Assembly: GCA_018894105.1 (NCBI GenBank)
Contig: CM032117.1
Coordinates: 49,820,503 to 49,884,502, forward strand
DNA: 64,000 nt
Direction: 5' to 3'
Source: Jacaranda mimosifolia
Taxonomy: Eukaryota; Streptophyta; Magnoliopsida; Lamiales; Bignoniaceae
Every line of letters begins with the position of its first letter. Position 1 is the first letter of the stretch. The position numbers and the translations under genes were made by a program. Below are positions 11,880 to 24,500 of the stretch, piece after piece. Under the pieces are notes generated by a model. It had not been told where the DNA came from. It did not search any database and saw only the letters and a list, made by a program, of their open reading frames with translations.

Positions 11880-14800
11880 ATGTACTCTGGAATTGCAATG
11901 AGGATTGCTCGGGAAAACCCATACGGCTGGACAGCCAAAATCGATTCCATGAAGAAGCGTTCAATTGTTTTAGTAGGAAAAATGAAAACATTGGCAAAAT
12001 CCACATGGATCACTGTATGTCGGGTCGGGCAAGAAGATCCGCGTCGGGTTTTTCACTCACTGAAAGTGGGGTTTTCCTTGACATTGGTTTCTTTGTTGTA
12101 TTTGATGGAACCATTGTTCAAAGGTATCGGACAGAACGCCATCTGGGCCGTCATGACTGTGGTCGTCGTGCTTGAGTTCACTGCTGGTGAGCAAGTTTAG
12201 TACGTAATTCATTTAGCTATATATCTCTAACTAATTTGTTCTTTTCTTATAATTTCACAATTTTGTATTGTTAATTAACATACGAAATTCTATATTTTCA
12301 TATTCTATTTACTGATCTTCATATACATAAATATATCTGACGTAGAGATTACAAAGTCGCACTAATTCATGATCTTTATTAATTGTAGGGGCAACATTAT
12401 GCAAAGGGTTAAATAGAGGGATTGGCACATTATTAGCTGGATCACTGGCTTTTCTGATAGAGTATATTGCTCAAGAATCGGGTCGGATATTCCGGGCTAT
12501 TTTCATCGGGGCTGCTGTTTTTGTTATCGGTATGCCGTATGCCTGGCTATTATAATCCTTATTTATAATCTCACTCAAATATATATATATATAATCAATT
12601 ATTTTGAATTAATTAATAATGAAGCGTACGTATTTTTTCTTTTTTTATGACAGGAACAGCGGGTACGTACATTAGATTTTTCCCCTACATAAAGAAGAAT
12701 TATGACTATGGAGTGGTGATATTCCTATTGACCTTCAACTTGATAACTGTTTCCAGTTATCGGATTCATAACGTGCTTAAAATAGCACACGACCGGTTTT
12801 ATACGATAGCCATAGGGTGTGGAATCTGTCTCCTGATGAGCCTCATTGTTTTTCCAAATTGGTCTGGTCAAGACCTTCATAATTCCACCGTGTCTAAGCT
12901 TGAGGGATTGGCAAATTCCATTGAAGGTAAGCACTTGCATGCCATATATATGCTTAATTAAGTAAATAATTAAAATAGTTCATAATGAGTTATCAGTACG
13001 TACTAGTTGGGAAAAGGCATTAAATTAATTTCATCTAGAAACTAACTTGATCAATGATTTTCACAATCACATGATATGATCTCACCATAAAGTTCCCCAC
13101 CTACGAATTTTATTAATTTGTAGGCAATTTATTATTGAAGTGAATATATATATATATATGTATATGTATACTCCAATCATGACTAGCTAGCTCTTTCAGT
13201 AATTCGCATGTATATTGTTACAAGCAAAAAACAATATTGGTGGCTAGCACTAGCTAATTATTGGCGGTGTACTTACTTTTATTGACAACGTGGAACTTGT
13301 CACTTGCTACATTTATTAATGATAAGAATTTTTATTTTTCCATAATAATTATTATTTTCACATGTTAAATAGTGTAAAAGTTGAAGTTATTCTATTAAAG
13401 AATAAAATGTTTTGCAATAGCAAACAATTAATACCTTCATTCTCAAACAGATAAAGTCAACAGAGGTTCACGCTGCAAGTATTGTACAACAAAAATATGG
13501 TCTTAATTAATAAACTCCTTAAAGATAATTTTTTTGTCGTCACTATATGGGTCTTTAACTATCAATAAGCTGGCACTAGTTCTTGTCATTGTTAAATTTG
13601 TACATTGTATTGTTATGGCCATATAAAAATTGTATCACTTGTTATATATATCATTAGCAACAATATTGTACCCCACAAAAAATAAAAAATAAAAATAAAA
13701 TTAGCAGCAATTTTTATATTAATCACTTAACATTTTGTCACTAATACTTTTTTTTTTCTTGTGAAGTACTTGTTTAAACCCTGACTATAAGGGTTTTAAT
13801 GCTACTAGAGGCAATTAAGATCTTTCCAATGCATTGCAGCTTGTGTTCATGAATATTTCAGCAATGAAGACCCAAATGCAGCCAAAGACAAACCATCAGA
13901 GGATCCCATCTACAAGGGCTATAAGGCTGTTCTGGACTCAAAATCCACTGATGAGACCTTGGTACATTTTCTCATATATATACATATATGTGTGTGTGTG
14001 TGTGTGTGTGAATCAATTTCTATATGATAAATAGTGATATATGCATTTTGTTGAGTTGAGCAGGCAATGCATGCGAGTTGGGAGCCATGCCATTCAAGGC
14101 ACTGTAACAGGTTCCCTTGGCAGCAGTATGTCAAGCTTGGAGATGTTCTTCGCCATTTTGGATATACTGTTGTAGCTCTGCACGGATGTCTTCAAACTGA
14201 AATTCAGGTGATCATTAATGCATTTTATCATCAATTTAGCTACCTTTTGACTGTGCTGTCTGTACATAGCTGTTATTTGTTATATATGTTATTTAATTTA
14301 TTGAAGAACATGTGTTTTATATCATTAAAATATGAAAGTTATAGATCAGGAGAAAGCGAAGAAATACAGCTCACATATGATCTCAAATTTTATATGTAAA
14401 TTCCATAAAATTCAAAATTTTGCCCTCTTAAATTCTAAAAGTACCAAACCATGCATATGAACCAAAATATGTATCTTGTCCCAGTCCCAATCTATATATG
14501 AGATTTCTAAATCTGCAGGATCACCACGTGCATATATCTATTTGTTATGATATTTTAAGTCTTCTATTACAATTAGTATTTCAACTCTTATTCCAATCAT
14601 AGATACATTTAAATATACGTAATCTCTAATGAAAATTTATTATAAAAATACAATACATGAAGTGGTATTAATCTTAACTATAATATATAAAAGATGAAAT
14701 ACCAACTGAAATAAATAATCTGATGTGATTCATTTACATGTTTTTCTGATAGTATTAAACCATTACAAACTATCGAAATCATTTCAATAATAAATGGTTG

Positions 14801-15449
14801 AAAAACTCAGACTCCACGATCAGTACGAGCTCTTTTCAAGGACCCATGCATCCGAGTTGCCCGAGAAGTATCAAAAGCACTAATGGAACTGGCCGACAGC
14901 ATAAGAAAACGCCGCCAGTGCTCGCCTGAGATTCTATCAGACCACCTGCACGAAGCCCTGCAGGACCTGGATGCCGCCCTGAAATCCCAGCCGAGGCTCT
15001 TTCTCGGCCGCCACACCAACGCCACCACCAACATGTTAGCCTACGCAGCAGCGGCAGCCGCAGCCCGACAGAAGTCGTCCTCAAAAGACTCTGGGGTCTC
15101 TCTATCGAGTGTCAAAACCGACTCGTCGGCACTGCTCCAGTGGAAGTCCAAAAGGGAACAGGCCAAAGAGCTGGCGGAGAGAAAGTCATTGCGGCCAACT
15201 ATGAGCAAGATTGCCATCACGAGTCTTGAGTTCTCGGAAGCGCTGCCTTTTGCCGCATTTGCCTCGTTGCTGGTGGAGGCGGTGGCGAGGCTTGATCTTG
15301 TGATTGATGAGGTGGAAGAGCTGGGGAGAGTGGCTAACTTCAGGGAGTTTAGTGCAGATGATGATAAAGTAGATGGGAATTGTCAGAGACCTGAAAGGGG
15401 GAATGGTGCGCCATTGGAGAACCATTTGCCTTCCCATGGAGCAGATTGA
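11880..15449 (+). CDS. ALMT: Aluminium-activated malate transporter, ALMT12/QUAC1-like anion channel
   Basis: Six exons: 11880-12186, 12389-12529, 12654-12926, 13840-13961, 14064-14207 and 14811-15449. All junctions are GT-AG and all phases agree, giving 541 codons plus stop. The N-terminal half has the ALMT membrane block (IWAVMTVVVVLEFTAGATLC, then PYIKKNYDYG, then SLIVFPNWSG). The hallmark WEP motif is at residues 287-289, and HFGYTVVALHGCLQTEIQ ends exon 5. The cytosolic tail carries CSPEILSDHL and SLEFSEALPFAAFASLLVE. Family knowledge: ALMTs are malate or anion channels, and the ALMT12 clade gives rapid-type anion currents in the guard-cell plasma membrane. The match to clade 12/13/14 is by eye, so the exact orthologue is uncertain. 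No internal lesion is seen. The start at 11880 is the first in-frame Met; another Met follows at residue 7. Confidence 0.93.
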
Positions 15450-15904
15450 TGATGATTAATTATGTGGGATATATTTAAATACGCTTCTAGCTAGGTTGAT
15501 ATATTGGATTCATGGGTCTAATTAACAAATTATTGGGAAATTGTATGGAGTTTGGTGGTGATGCCTGGTGATGACATAGCTAGGGACAGGATTGATATGT
15601 CAAATTCTCACCATTTTTCCACAAGAAATATGGGGTTCTCTTACTTAGACCACTTTGATATATTTAATCCCTTCTGCTAAATTTATTACTCTGATTTGTC
15701 TAAAACATATTATCAAGAGAAACAAGATTGAAAAAAAAAAAAAAAAATTGAAGTATGGTCTCTCACTTTAAGTAACATTCCGACACTTCTCAACCTTTAA
15801 TTTTGAAATAATCAAGTAAAGATACAATACTATTGATTCCTAACCATTACTTTTAAAAAATTAAGTAAAGATGTTAAAATTTTATCACAACATATAAGAG
15901 AAAG
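15450..15904. other. ALMT 3' UTR and downstream intergenic DNA
   Basis: AT-rich sequence with a 17-A run near 15731-15747. The ALMT 3' end should lie here, but no clear polyadenylation signal can be chosen by eye. Nothing else is recognised. Confidence 0.4.
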
Positions 15905-16239
15905 TTGTAAAAATAGGACTGTAATTATGATCAATTCGCAATGTAGAACCGGAACTTGAAGTAGTACAAACTAGGACCAAAATTCTTACAAAGTTGAAAA
16001 AAGAAAGAAAGACATAGGTCACCAAAAAACACAATCATTGCCGGTGATTGGTTGCATGACGCATGCATGGAACACTCTCAACGAACGCCACACAAGCAAT
16101 CAATGGTGTTGAATTTGCTTTCTGGTGACCTATATGTCTTTTTCTTTAATTTTTTAAGAGTTTTGGTCCTAATTTTATATTACCCAAAATTTCAATCCTA
16201 CATTACCAATTAATCGTAATTACGGTCTCATTTTTACAA
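15905..16239. mobile_element. MITE with long inverted arms (fold-back), about 335 bp
   Basis: The left arm begins TTGTAAAAATAGGACTGTAATT and the right arm ends with its near complement, AATTACGGTCTCATTTTTACAA. The arms stay complementary for about 120 bp each, including GACATAGGTCACCA (about 16011) against TGGTGACCTATATGTC (about 16125), and leave a loop of about 95 bp. No ORF is present. No clean target-site duplication was found, so the superfamily is unassigned. Confidence 0.8.
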
Positions 16240-16690
16240 TTGTCCCAAATGCATAAATACATAGATCCATAATGTAGATCGAATATACCTGCACGCATTA
16301 AAATCATATTAAACCATGTATGTCGCATCACACTTCTCCATGAATCTCGCTTTGATGAATTGCCAACGTACTCATCTAGAAACTCTAATTCAGAATAAAT
16401 AATGGATAAGTCATACTTGCAATAGTGGACACCTATCGAAGCTACTTATTCATTTATACACCTAAAATCTATTTTTGGTGATGCTTCAAGAAAATTTGTG
16501 GACAAAAACTTAGGGGAAAGAGAAATTGAGGAGAGAATTAGGATGAAAATAATTTTATTATCTGTCTGAGTCTATTAAGAAATGAATTTCATATACATGA
16601 GTCTTCCTATACAAGGAAAAGTCAAAATGAATTTCATACAAATTAATGTGGAAGAGTCTAAAACCAATGAGGAATGAAATTCTAAATATA
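16240..16690. other. Intergenic DNA left of the copia element
   Basis: AT-rich unique-looking sequence. It ends in ATATA, the left copy of the copia target-site duplication. No gene is seen. Confidence 0.5.
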
Positions 16691-16897
16691 TGTTGTAACA
16701 TAGGAGGATCTATCATGAAAACTATGAAATAATAGTAAAGTAATTCAATGAAAACTAACAACAGGATTTAACGTGGTTCGACGATGTGCCTAATCCACCC
16801 GACAAAAAAAGATCTTATTGATTTCAAATCAAAGTAACAAGTACAACTTGAGTCCCACAAATCTCATGAGAACACCTAACACCCTCGTTCTAAACTC
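16691..16897 (-). repeat. 3' LTR of the copia element, first part
   Basis: It aligns with 35229-35435, and the match stops exactly where CACTACAAAA begins. The last three bases, CTC (16895-16897), are the CACTA target duplication. Confidence 0.92.
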
Positions 16898-16904
16898 CAC
16901 TACA

Positions 16905-17460
16905 AAAAAAATTAATTTTAGCGGGGCTTTAATTTAAATTTAGCGGGGGTTTCCTAAACCCCCACAGTTACATATCCTGCTAAATCTTAGTGGGGGTTTT
17001 CGTGCAACCGCCATGACAACCCCCGCTAAAAATTAAGTGAATCTACGGAGGTCTTTATTTACATTAGCGGGGGTTTAAAAGCCCCACTATAATTAAAAGG
17101 TATTATTCCTTAAAATTTTAGTGGGAGTTTTAAACCCCCACTATTAATAAAACATATTAATTTTTTATAATTTTAGCGACGATTTTAAACCGCCGCCACT
17201 AATAATATATATTATTTTATATAATTATAACGGGGGTTTGGAAACCCCCGCTACTAATAAATACTTTATTAATTAAGAGTTTTAGTGGGGATTTTAAACC
17301 CCCACTATTATTTTGTGATATTCTTAGCGGGGGTTTAAAACCCCCACTTTCAATAAGAGATATATGTTTTGTATAATTCTTGTAGGGGTTTTAAACCCCC
17401 GCTAGTATTAGTATTTTTTTTATATATAGTTTTAGTAGGGGTTTCCATATGTATGTCGCC
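16905..17460. repeat. Left subterminal palindromic repeats of the CACTA element
   Basis: About nine units of the form AGYGGGGGTTT-AAACCCCCRCT, each a short palindrome, recur at roughly 50-60 bp. Clear units are near 17066, 17119, 17174, 17230, 17284, 17325 and 17381. In En/Spm, subterminal motifs are bound by the TNPA-type protein and are needed for transposition, so that role is inferred here. Confidence 0.85.
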
Positions 17461-17686
17461 ATTTACGTACCAATAGAACTACATTCTCAAAATTCAACAC
17501 AATCCATTTAATTTTAAAATCAATTTATAGAACTAATTCTCAAAAGCATCAATATTCTCAAAAAATAAAGTTGTTCAAAGTACTGAAACAAATGTTTAAC
17601 GCAGTTTTCACATATAAATTCCAAAAGTCAATCCTAATATATACTAAACTACTTAGTGTTTCTCAATGAGCACTATAGATAAATAG

Positions 17687-19805
17687 CTAGTGAGGAGCTT
17701 CATTGTGATCTTGATTGCTAGCACTTGAAGATCTTCCCACCGGAGAAGTAACAGGTTCGTGTTGACTACTTGCATCATGTTGTGCCTGTTCAGAGAAAAA
17801 TGATTATTTCAAAATATAAATACACTAAATTAAGCTATAATCAATCATTCCAAAATATGAAAAAAAATGTAAACAATTACCTGTGGAGGAGGTGGATCAA
17901 AAATAGAAGCGAGCTCATCAGGCATCTGTCCCTCTTTAAACAGAATATAGGTCTTGAATGCACTCATAGCATTTTTCAATTGCGACTCTAGCTGAACCAA
18001 TCTATCATCATTTTGAGGATTACAAGATTCACCATTTGATGAAAAGTCGCCCAAACCACGCAGTCGAAGGCTTGTGTTTCCAAAGGAAGCTGTGGGTGTA
18101 ACTCCCAAACCCATGCATCGTACTCGTCCAGGATGCTCCTTTCCTAAGACCTTAGCAACAGCATCATTAGGCGAAATAATAGAGTCGGCGACAAGATCAT
18201 GACTCATTTCTTTCTCAATTTGCTCCTACAAGTGAAAAATAGATAAAGATACTATTCATTTAATTTCCATCTTGTATGTTGTAAGTTGGGAGTAGAATCT
18301 CAATAAATTGAAAAAAAAAAAAAAAAAAACTTACTCCTTGTTCCTTTGCCGTGTCATTCACCCAAGATCCATCCTGATGCTTATGAGTTGCAAGGAATAA
18401 ATGACCACGACCCACAGGATGTCCATATTCCATTTCCTAAAGTTTTCAAGTGAAACACAATTAATATATTTATCCATATCAATGTAATTCTGAAAAAAAC
18501 AATAACAAATTAACATAAAATATTTTAACTACCATCTCATGTCTTCTTCTTGCATTGGATTTTGATCCTCCAGTGTGTGACACTATTTGTTTCTTTCTAT
18601 TCTCACCATTCTTCTTACAAAGCGCCTATAATATTATAATTACAACATTAAATATACAGTACTAAATCAAAATGACATAACATAAATATATTTACAATAT
18701 TACCTGTGTCTTCGATTTTAAACGATAATCAACATAAGTGGCCCATTGATCTCGTCCAATGCCCTCTGGAACATTGCTTATCAGTTCATCTCTACTCTTT
18801 AAAGGATCATAAAACTTGTTCCAAATCCTAAGTCTACTTGCAGCCCACTTCTTTCCAATAGATTGTAGAACATAATGTCCAGCAATGTTCTCATTCGTCT
18901 TGAAATAAAATCGAGGCTTCAAGAAAAAATTTTTTACCAAATTAAATGAATTCTTCAATCTATATATTAAATTACCAACACTTAGTAAAATAACTATTAT
19001 TAATATAATCATTATACCTTAATGACATTATCCCAACAATGATCAAGGTAGGGCTTCGGCATATCTGTCCACTTTTTAAAGTTGATTGGGAACATGGATG
19101 AATCAACAGCCAAATTTCCACAAAATCCTGTAAGAAGGCCCTGTTCTTCTCCATATGGAAGATTCAGATCATCAAATTGGACCACTATTTGCACTCCATT
19201 TGGTAAGTGGAAATCATCCCTTACTTTCAGCTTCATGGTCCTAGCAGTTCCCTGGGAATCTATAATGATGATATAAACAAGAATTACCATAATGCAAATT
19301 TAAAATTTCAAATAATTATATTGCAATACATTTACTAGAATACAGAGAGAACATCTTCACTAAGGAAAAATCAGATATACCTATTGTTTGTACAGTCTAA
19401 AATGGTTTTGACGCACATCCAATATGATGGTGATTCGATGAATTTGAAGTTTGTGTTTGGCTTGTTGTTTGTGTTGTGGGTTGAGTTGCACTTGTATTTT
19501 CATATGAAGAAACAGAATTTAGTGGTGCTTGGGGTGGAGCTGATGGTGGTGGTGATGGAAAATAATGTGGAGCTAATGGTGGAGCATCATGTGGTGGAGC
19601 ATCATGTGGTGAAGCTTGTGGTGAAAGAACTTGTGGTGGAGCCAATGGTGGAGGATTATCTAGTGGAGCCTGTGGTGCAACTGATTGTGGAGAAGGTGAT
19701 CTTGTAGAAGGTTGTTCTAATGCTTCTGTTATGTGATCATACAGTTGAATGGATGGTGGGGCCTGTGTCGATTTGTGTATTTTTAAAACGCTTAGCCTTT
19801 GGCAT
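17687..19805 (-). CDS. CACTA second transposase-like protein (Transposase_24 / Ptta-En/Spm family)
   Basis: A multi-exon gene read from about 19805 to a stop at 17687-17689. The N-terminal exon (about 19805-19385) is Pro/Ser/Thr-rich and needs one frameshift near 19740 after MPKAKRFKN. The exons near 19256-19018 (VRDDFHLPNGVQIVVQFD) and 18903-18705 (IGKKWAASRLRIWNKFYDP, then DQWATYVDYRLKSKTQ) form the conserved core of plant Transposase_24 proteins. Further exons are about 18627-18533 (QIVSHTGGSKSNARR), about 18436-18334 (MEYGHPVGRGHLFLATHKH), 18225-17881 (coiled-coil-like LVQLESQLKNAMSAFKTY), and 17785-17687. This family corresponds to the DNA-binding partner of the CACTA transposase. It is better preserved than tnp2, but the N-terminal shift makes function doubtful. 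Exon edges other than the last two are approximate. Confidence 0.75.
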
Positions 19806-21559
19806 TGCTGTATATTGAAAACAAATTATATTAGAACTAAAGCAAAAAAAGTATAACACAAAAGTATATTAGACACAAAAGTATAACACAAACTATATTG
19901 AGCTAAAGCAGAAAAAGCCAAGAATCTATATTGCCAAACCTAAAAGACTATATTGTATGAGATAACAGGATGTGTCTAGTCTTTATCTAATATATGACTG
20001 AAGAGTTCAAAGTTGTGTAGAGAAGGGGTTGTGGGTGTAGGCATCAAAGTGTGAATCTGTTTCATTATTAATACTACTGAGATGTGATTGTTCTAAACAT
20101 TTGATAGCTAAGTGTGGCTTGAAACTTTCTGGATATGTTCATATTATCCTATATGTTCTCCTTCCTTTTTTTGTCACAATATATTGTGTTGGTTACCTCC
20201 TTAAGTTTATACCTTACTGTTAGTACAACAATCGCAGCCTAACAATTCACAATAGAGCGTCCTATAGTATATATAGATATGTTAAGTTATTTCATGAATA
20301 TAGAAGTCTGGCTACTGTGTCTTGATCCTACTATTTTCTGCAGCCCTCACTTAGACGAAATCACAATCTATCACTATACTTTAAGGAACACAATAACAAT
20401 GCTGTCACAAGATTATTCCAGACTAGATTCAGTCTACATACTATAGTCTACAGCCGTTTTAAAAATAAGTGAGAACACATTTAAAGGAATATGTTGGTTT
20501 CCTTGTGTATGAGCAAGTGAAAGTTGTTCCTTATTATGATTCTGTTATTCCAGATCACACTAAGTCCAGAATTAGTTTGGAGTTGATGAAATGTTAGTGC
20601 AGCAACACTTACTTTCTAATAATGTTAATAAAAAATAACATGCAAAGCAACTAGAACCAATAATGCTAATCAAAAAATCACATCCAAAGCAACTAGAACA
20701 ACAAGAAAAAATAAAAATAAAAATACACAAAGTTAAAGGAATATGCTGGTTTCCTTGTGTATGAGCAAGTGAAAGTTATTCTGATTCTGTTATTCCAGAC
20801 CAGACTCAGTCCAGAAATATGTTAGCTCTAATTCTGTTACACTGAGTCTGGTCTGGAATAACAGAATCACATGTTCCTTATTCTGATTATGTTACATTAC
20901 ATGTTAGCTCTTGTACTTTAATTGGTAAGATGCAATTTTAAAGGAATACTCTATAAATATGTTGTAGGATATGTGAAAAAAATGAGGATGAGGTACATGT
21001 TAGTGCATCAACACTGCTTTCTAGATCAGTTTAGAGTTGATGAAATGATTGTATAAAGCGACAGAGTGAAAATAACCAAATAAATTGGACCCTTTCTAGT
21101 GATACCAGCCCCTGGTTTATCTGCTATAGTAACTCCTACACTTAGTCCAATATGAAAAGATCATGACCCTTTGAACAATGCATGATCATATATATAGTGG
21201 CCAACCTAATGAAAAGAGACAGAAAATTGAAAGAGTGTACATAGATGTCACCTTCAAGTCAAATTTGTCCCAGATTTTTCCTTAAAAGTGTGCGCAGTAG
21301 TAGTACCTTAAGAAGATGTCACCTATATCAAGAAAAAATAGATATAAACAAATAATCAATAATGTCAAGTAACTTAGATGTATGTATATTTATATAATAT
21401 CACATACAGTTTGAGAACCATGCAATGTAACAAAGTTAAATCATTATTAACAAGTTTGAGAACCAATAATGTTAATCAAAAATCACATGCAAAAGCAACT
21501 AGAACAACAAGAAAAAATAAAAATAAAAATACCCGATACCATCAAATTAATCAGACATT
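19806..21559. repeat. Spacer between the two CACTA genes, with internal duplications and a perfect hairpin
   Basis: AT-rich noncoding DNA with duplicated segments. 20484-20573 resembles 20740-20817 (TTTCCTTGTGTATGAGCAAG block). A segment with AACAACAAGAAAAAATAAAA occurs at about 20650-20730 and again at 21463-21535. A perfect 29-bp inverted repeat lies at 20782-20810 and 20841-20869. No coding sequence is supported. Confidence 0.7.
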
Positions 21560-24500
21560 TACTCATCTATTTCAATGTCACTATCAGTATCTGCTCTAAC
21601 TTCATCACCATCTTCATCTGCTCTTGCTAATTGAATGTTTGCATCCTCAATGCCAAAGAACTCTTGAAGATCTTGTTGCTGGTATGGCTTTCATACACAC
21701 CTTCTTCATGATCCTCACCCATGTCATACACATCTCTTGGTTTAAGATGCACAACGACGCTCCAACCTTCATTAGTCTCACCGTCTACATAGTAGACTAG
21801 CTGTGCTTGTAAAGCTTCAATATAAGGATCATGATCTTCACGTTCACCTGTTTGAATCAGTCTAGAAAAGTTTGCAGAATTGAAGTTCCAAGGATCCCTT
21901 CTAAATCCTCTTTCTCGAGTGGTGTCAACCTATTGACATTTGAAGAGGATTACCATGAAATGGCCATGATAATTAAGCTCAATGATATCCTCCAACTTCC
22001 CATAATATGGCAAATCTGCTTGCCTTACATTTTCATCCACACTACTTGAGACACATAATGTGTTGGAAGTTAGGAATACTCCACTGTTTTGAGTTTTCAA
22101 TCCATACTCTCGAGCTAAAGTTCAAAATTTAAACCCATTAATGTTATATGCCGTGAACCTTCTTGCATCTGTAATTGGACCTTTTGCTAGAAACTTAAGA
22201 TCAACTGGAATTGAGTTTATTATGTCTGGATTCATAATCTAAAATGAAAAATAATTGTCATATTAGAACAATTTCAAAAAGATTTAAAGCAAAGGAAACA
22301 TGCATTATTATTTGTTACTAACCCTCTTGGGGAACCAATCAACAAACTCTTTATTAACTCTCTTTTCTATCTCTAAAGCTGAAGGTCTTCGACCCCTTGA
22401 ACTCCTCTTTAGGTGCTCTCTAAATTCACTACATACAATACATATGTTAGTACTTATGTGCATGACTAGCTATATCAATTCGCTATAAATCACATCAAAT
22501 TTAATCTAAATACTCACGATATAAATGGCTGGACCATTAGACAATTTAGCATCACATATTGATGAGCTTCTAATTTTTCCAAATGAGTTAAAGTAAATCT
22601 TGAAACAGAGCCTACTGGTTTGCCAGTTTTAGGAAACAATGAAGACACTTCACATGTCATTGATGTATCATTTGGTTCATCATTAACACGCTTTGGTCTA
22701 TTTATTCATGTCTCAGTATCCTCAAAATACCGTGAGCAAAAAGTAAGAGCTTCTTCAGCTAAGTAACCTTCAACTATAGACCCTTCTGGTTGTGCCTTAT
22801 TGCGAACCAAGGACTTTAAGTAACATAAATACCTATATGAATGTTGGCAAATAATTAATAAAGTTACAAGTTTTTAAAAAAGGATCACCCAAATACGGGA
22901 AAAAAAAATATTTACCTTTCAATAGGATACATCCATCGATAATGTACCGGACCTCCGAGTCTCACCTCATCAACTAAATGAATCATCAAGTGCACCATAA
23001 CTGTAAAAAATGATGGAGGAAATAACATCTCTAAATGGCACAAAGTGAGCACAATCCGATCTTGGAGCTTTTTAAGTTCTAAGATGCTCAGACATTTTTC
23101 ACAAATTTGTTTAAAGAATGAAGAAAATTCTATCAACACTGCAACGACATTATTTGGCAACACATTACGAATAGCTAAAGGCAACAATTGCTCCATAATG
23201 ATATGGAAATCATGGCTTTTCAAGCCAAAGATCCTTTTATGTTCCAAATCAACACATCGGGAGATATTACTTGAGTTGCCATCTGGTACTTTAATATTCT
23301 TTAACGTATTGAGAAACTGTCGTTTCTTTGAATTTGGAATTGTGAAAGATGCAAGTGGACATTTACCATTCTCTTCTGGCCAAAGATCACGTTTTATACG
23401 CATGGCTTTTAGATCTTTACGAGCTTTGCGATTATCCTTTGTCTTCTTTTTCTCATTTAGAATAGTGTATATGATATTATCGCATACATTTTTTTCAATA
23501 TGCATAACATCTTGACTATGATGCAACAAATTAAACTCCCAATAAGGAAGTTCAAAAAATATACTCTTCTTTTGCCACTGCTGAACTTCTCTCTCTCTGG
23601 CATTTTTTCTCCTAGACCTTTTACTCTTAGATCCATTTTCTCCATCACTAGTTTTAGGTATACATCCAAAAGCAACATTAGTATTCTCCACTTGTCTTAA
23701 AATTTCAGAGCCTGATAATCTGATCGGTGGATTTCTTTCCTCTGTATTGCCATTAAAGTGCATCCAATTCAACCTGAATCTATGATTTCTTCCCAAAAAA
23801 CGCCGATGGCCCATAAAGCACCACTTTATACTAAAAGGGAGTCGACAAAGCTCTGCATCAAAGTTACAAGTGGGGCATGCAAGGCCAGTATGTGTATTCC
23901 AACCCGAAATAGTACCAAGACCAGGAAAATCAGTAATTGTCCACAAAAGAGCCGCTCGCATTCTAAATTTTTCATTCATTGAGGAGTCAAATGTTTCCAC
24001 TCCTTCATTCCACAACTCAGTCAACTCCTTAATAAGAGGTTGTAAGTATACATCTATGATATTCCCAAGCATTCGTGGACCTGGAATGATCATTGAGAGC
24101 ATAAAAGATGATTGCTTCATACACATCCAAGGAGAGAGATTGTACGAAATAAAAACCACTGGCCAAATGCTATAGTTAGTGCTCATTGTTCTAAAAGGAT
24201 TGAAACCATTAGTAACCAAGCCAAGCCGAACATTTCTGGGATCCGAAGCAAAATAAAGGTGCATTCTATTAAAATTTTTCCATGACTCAGCATCTCTTGG
24301 GTGCCTAATCAACCCATCTTTATTGTTCTCTAAAGCATGCCATCTCATTTCCTTTGCTGTCTTAGAACACATGAACAATCTTTGAAGCCTTGGTTTCAAT
24401 GGAAAATATCGCAAAATCTTTGCAGGTTTCTTTCTTTTCTTTTTTTGACATCCTAAAACATTATCTCTACTTCCTTAACTATTTGACTTCCATCTGGAGG

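Noticed and set aside
16905..17460. Evenly spaced palindromic repeats that at first look like a CRISPR array
   Set aside because: The units vary, spacing is AT-rich and related between units, there are no cas genes, and the block sits exactly at a CACTA terminus in a plant genome.
19384..19707. 107-codon + strand frame rich in Val/Glu
   Set aside because: It is the antisense shadow of the proline-rich N-terminal exon of the CACTA second gene, with low-complexity repeats keeping it open.
23045..24175. Several + strand frames of 66-156 codons
   Set aside because: Shadows of the tnp2 transposase, which reads well on the - strand.
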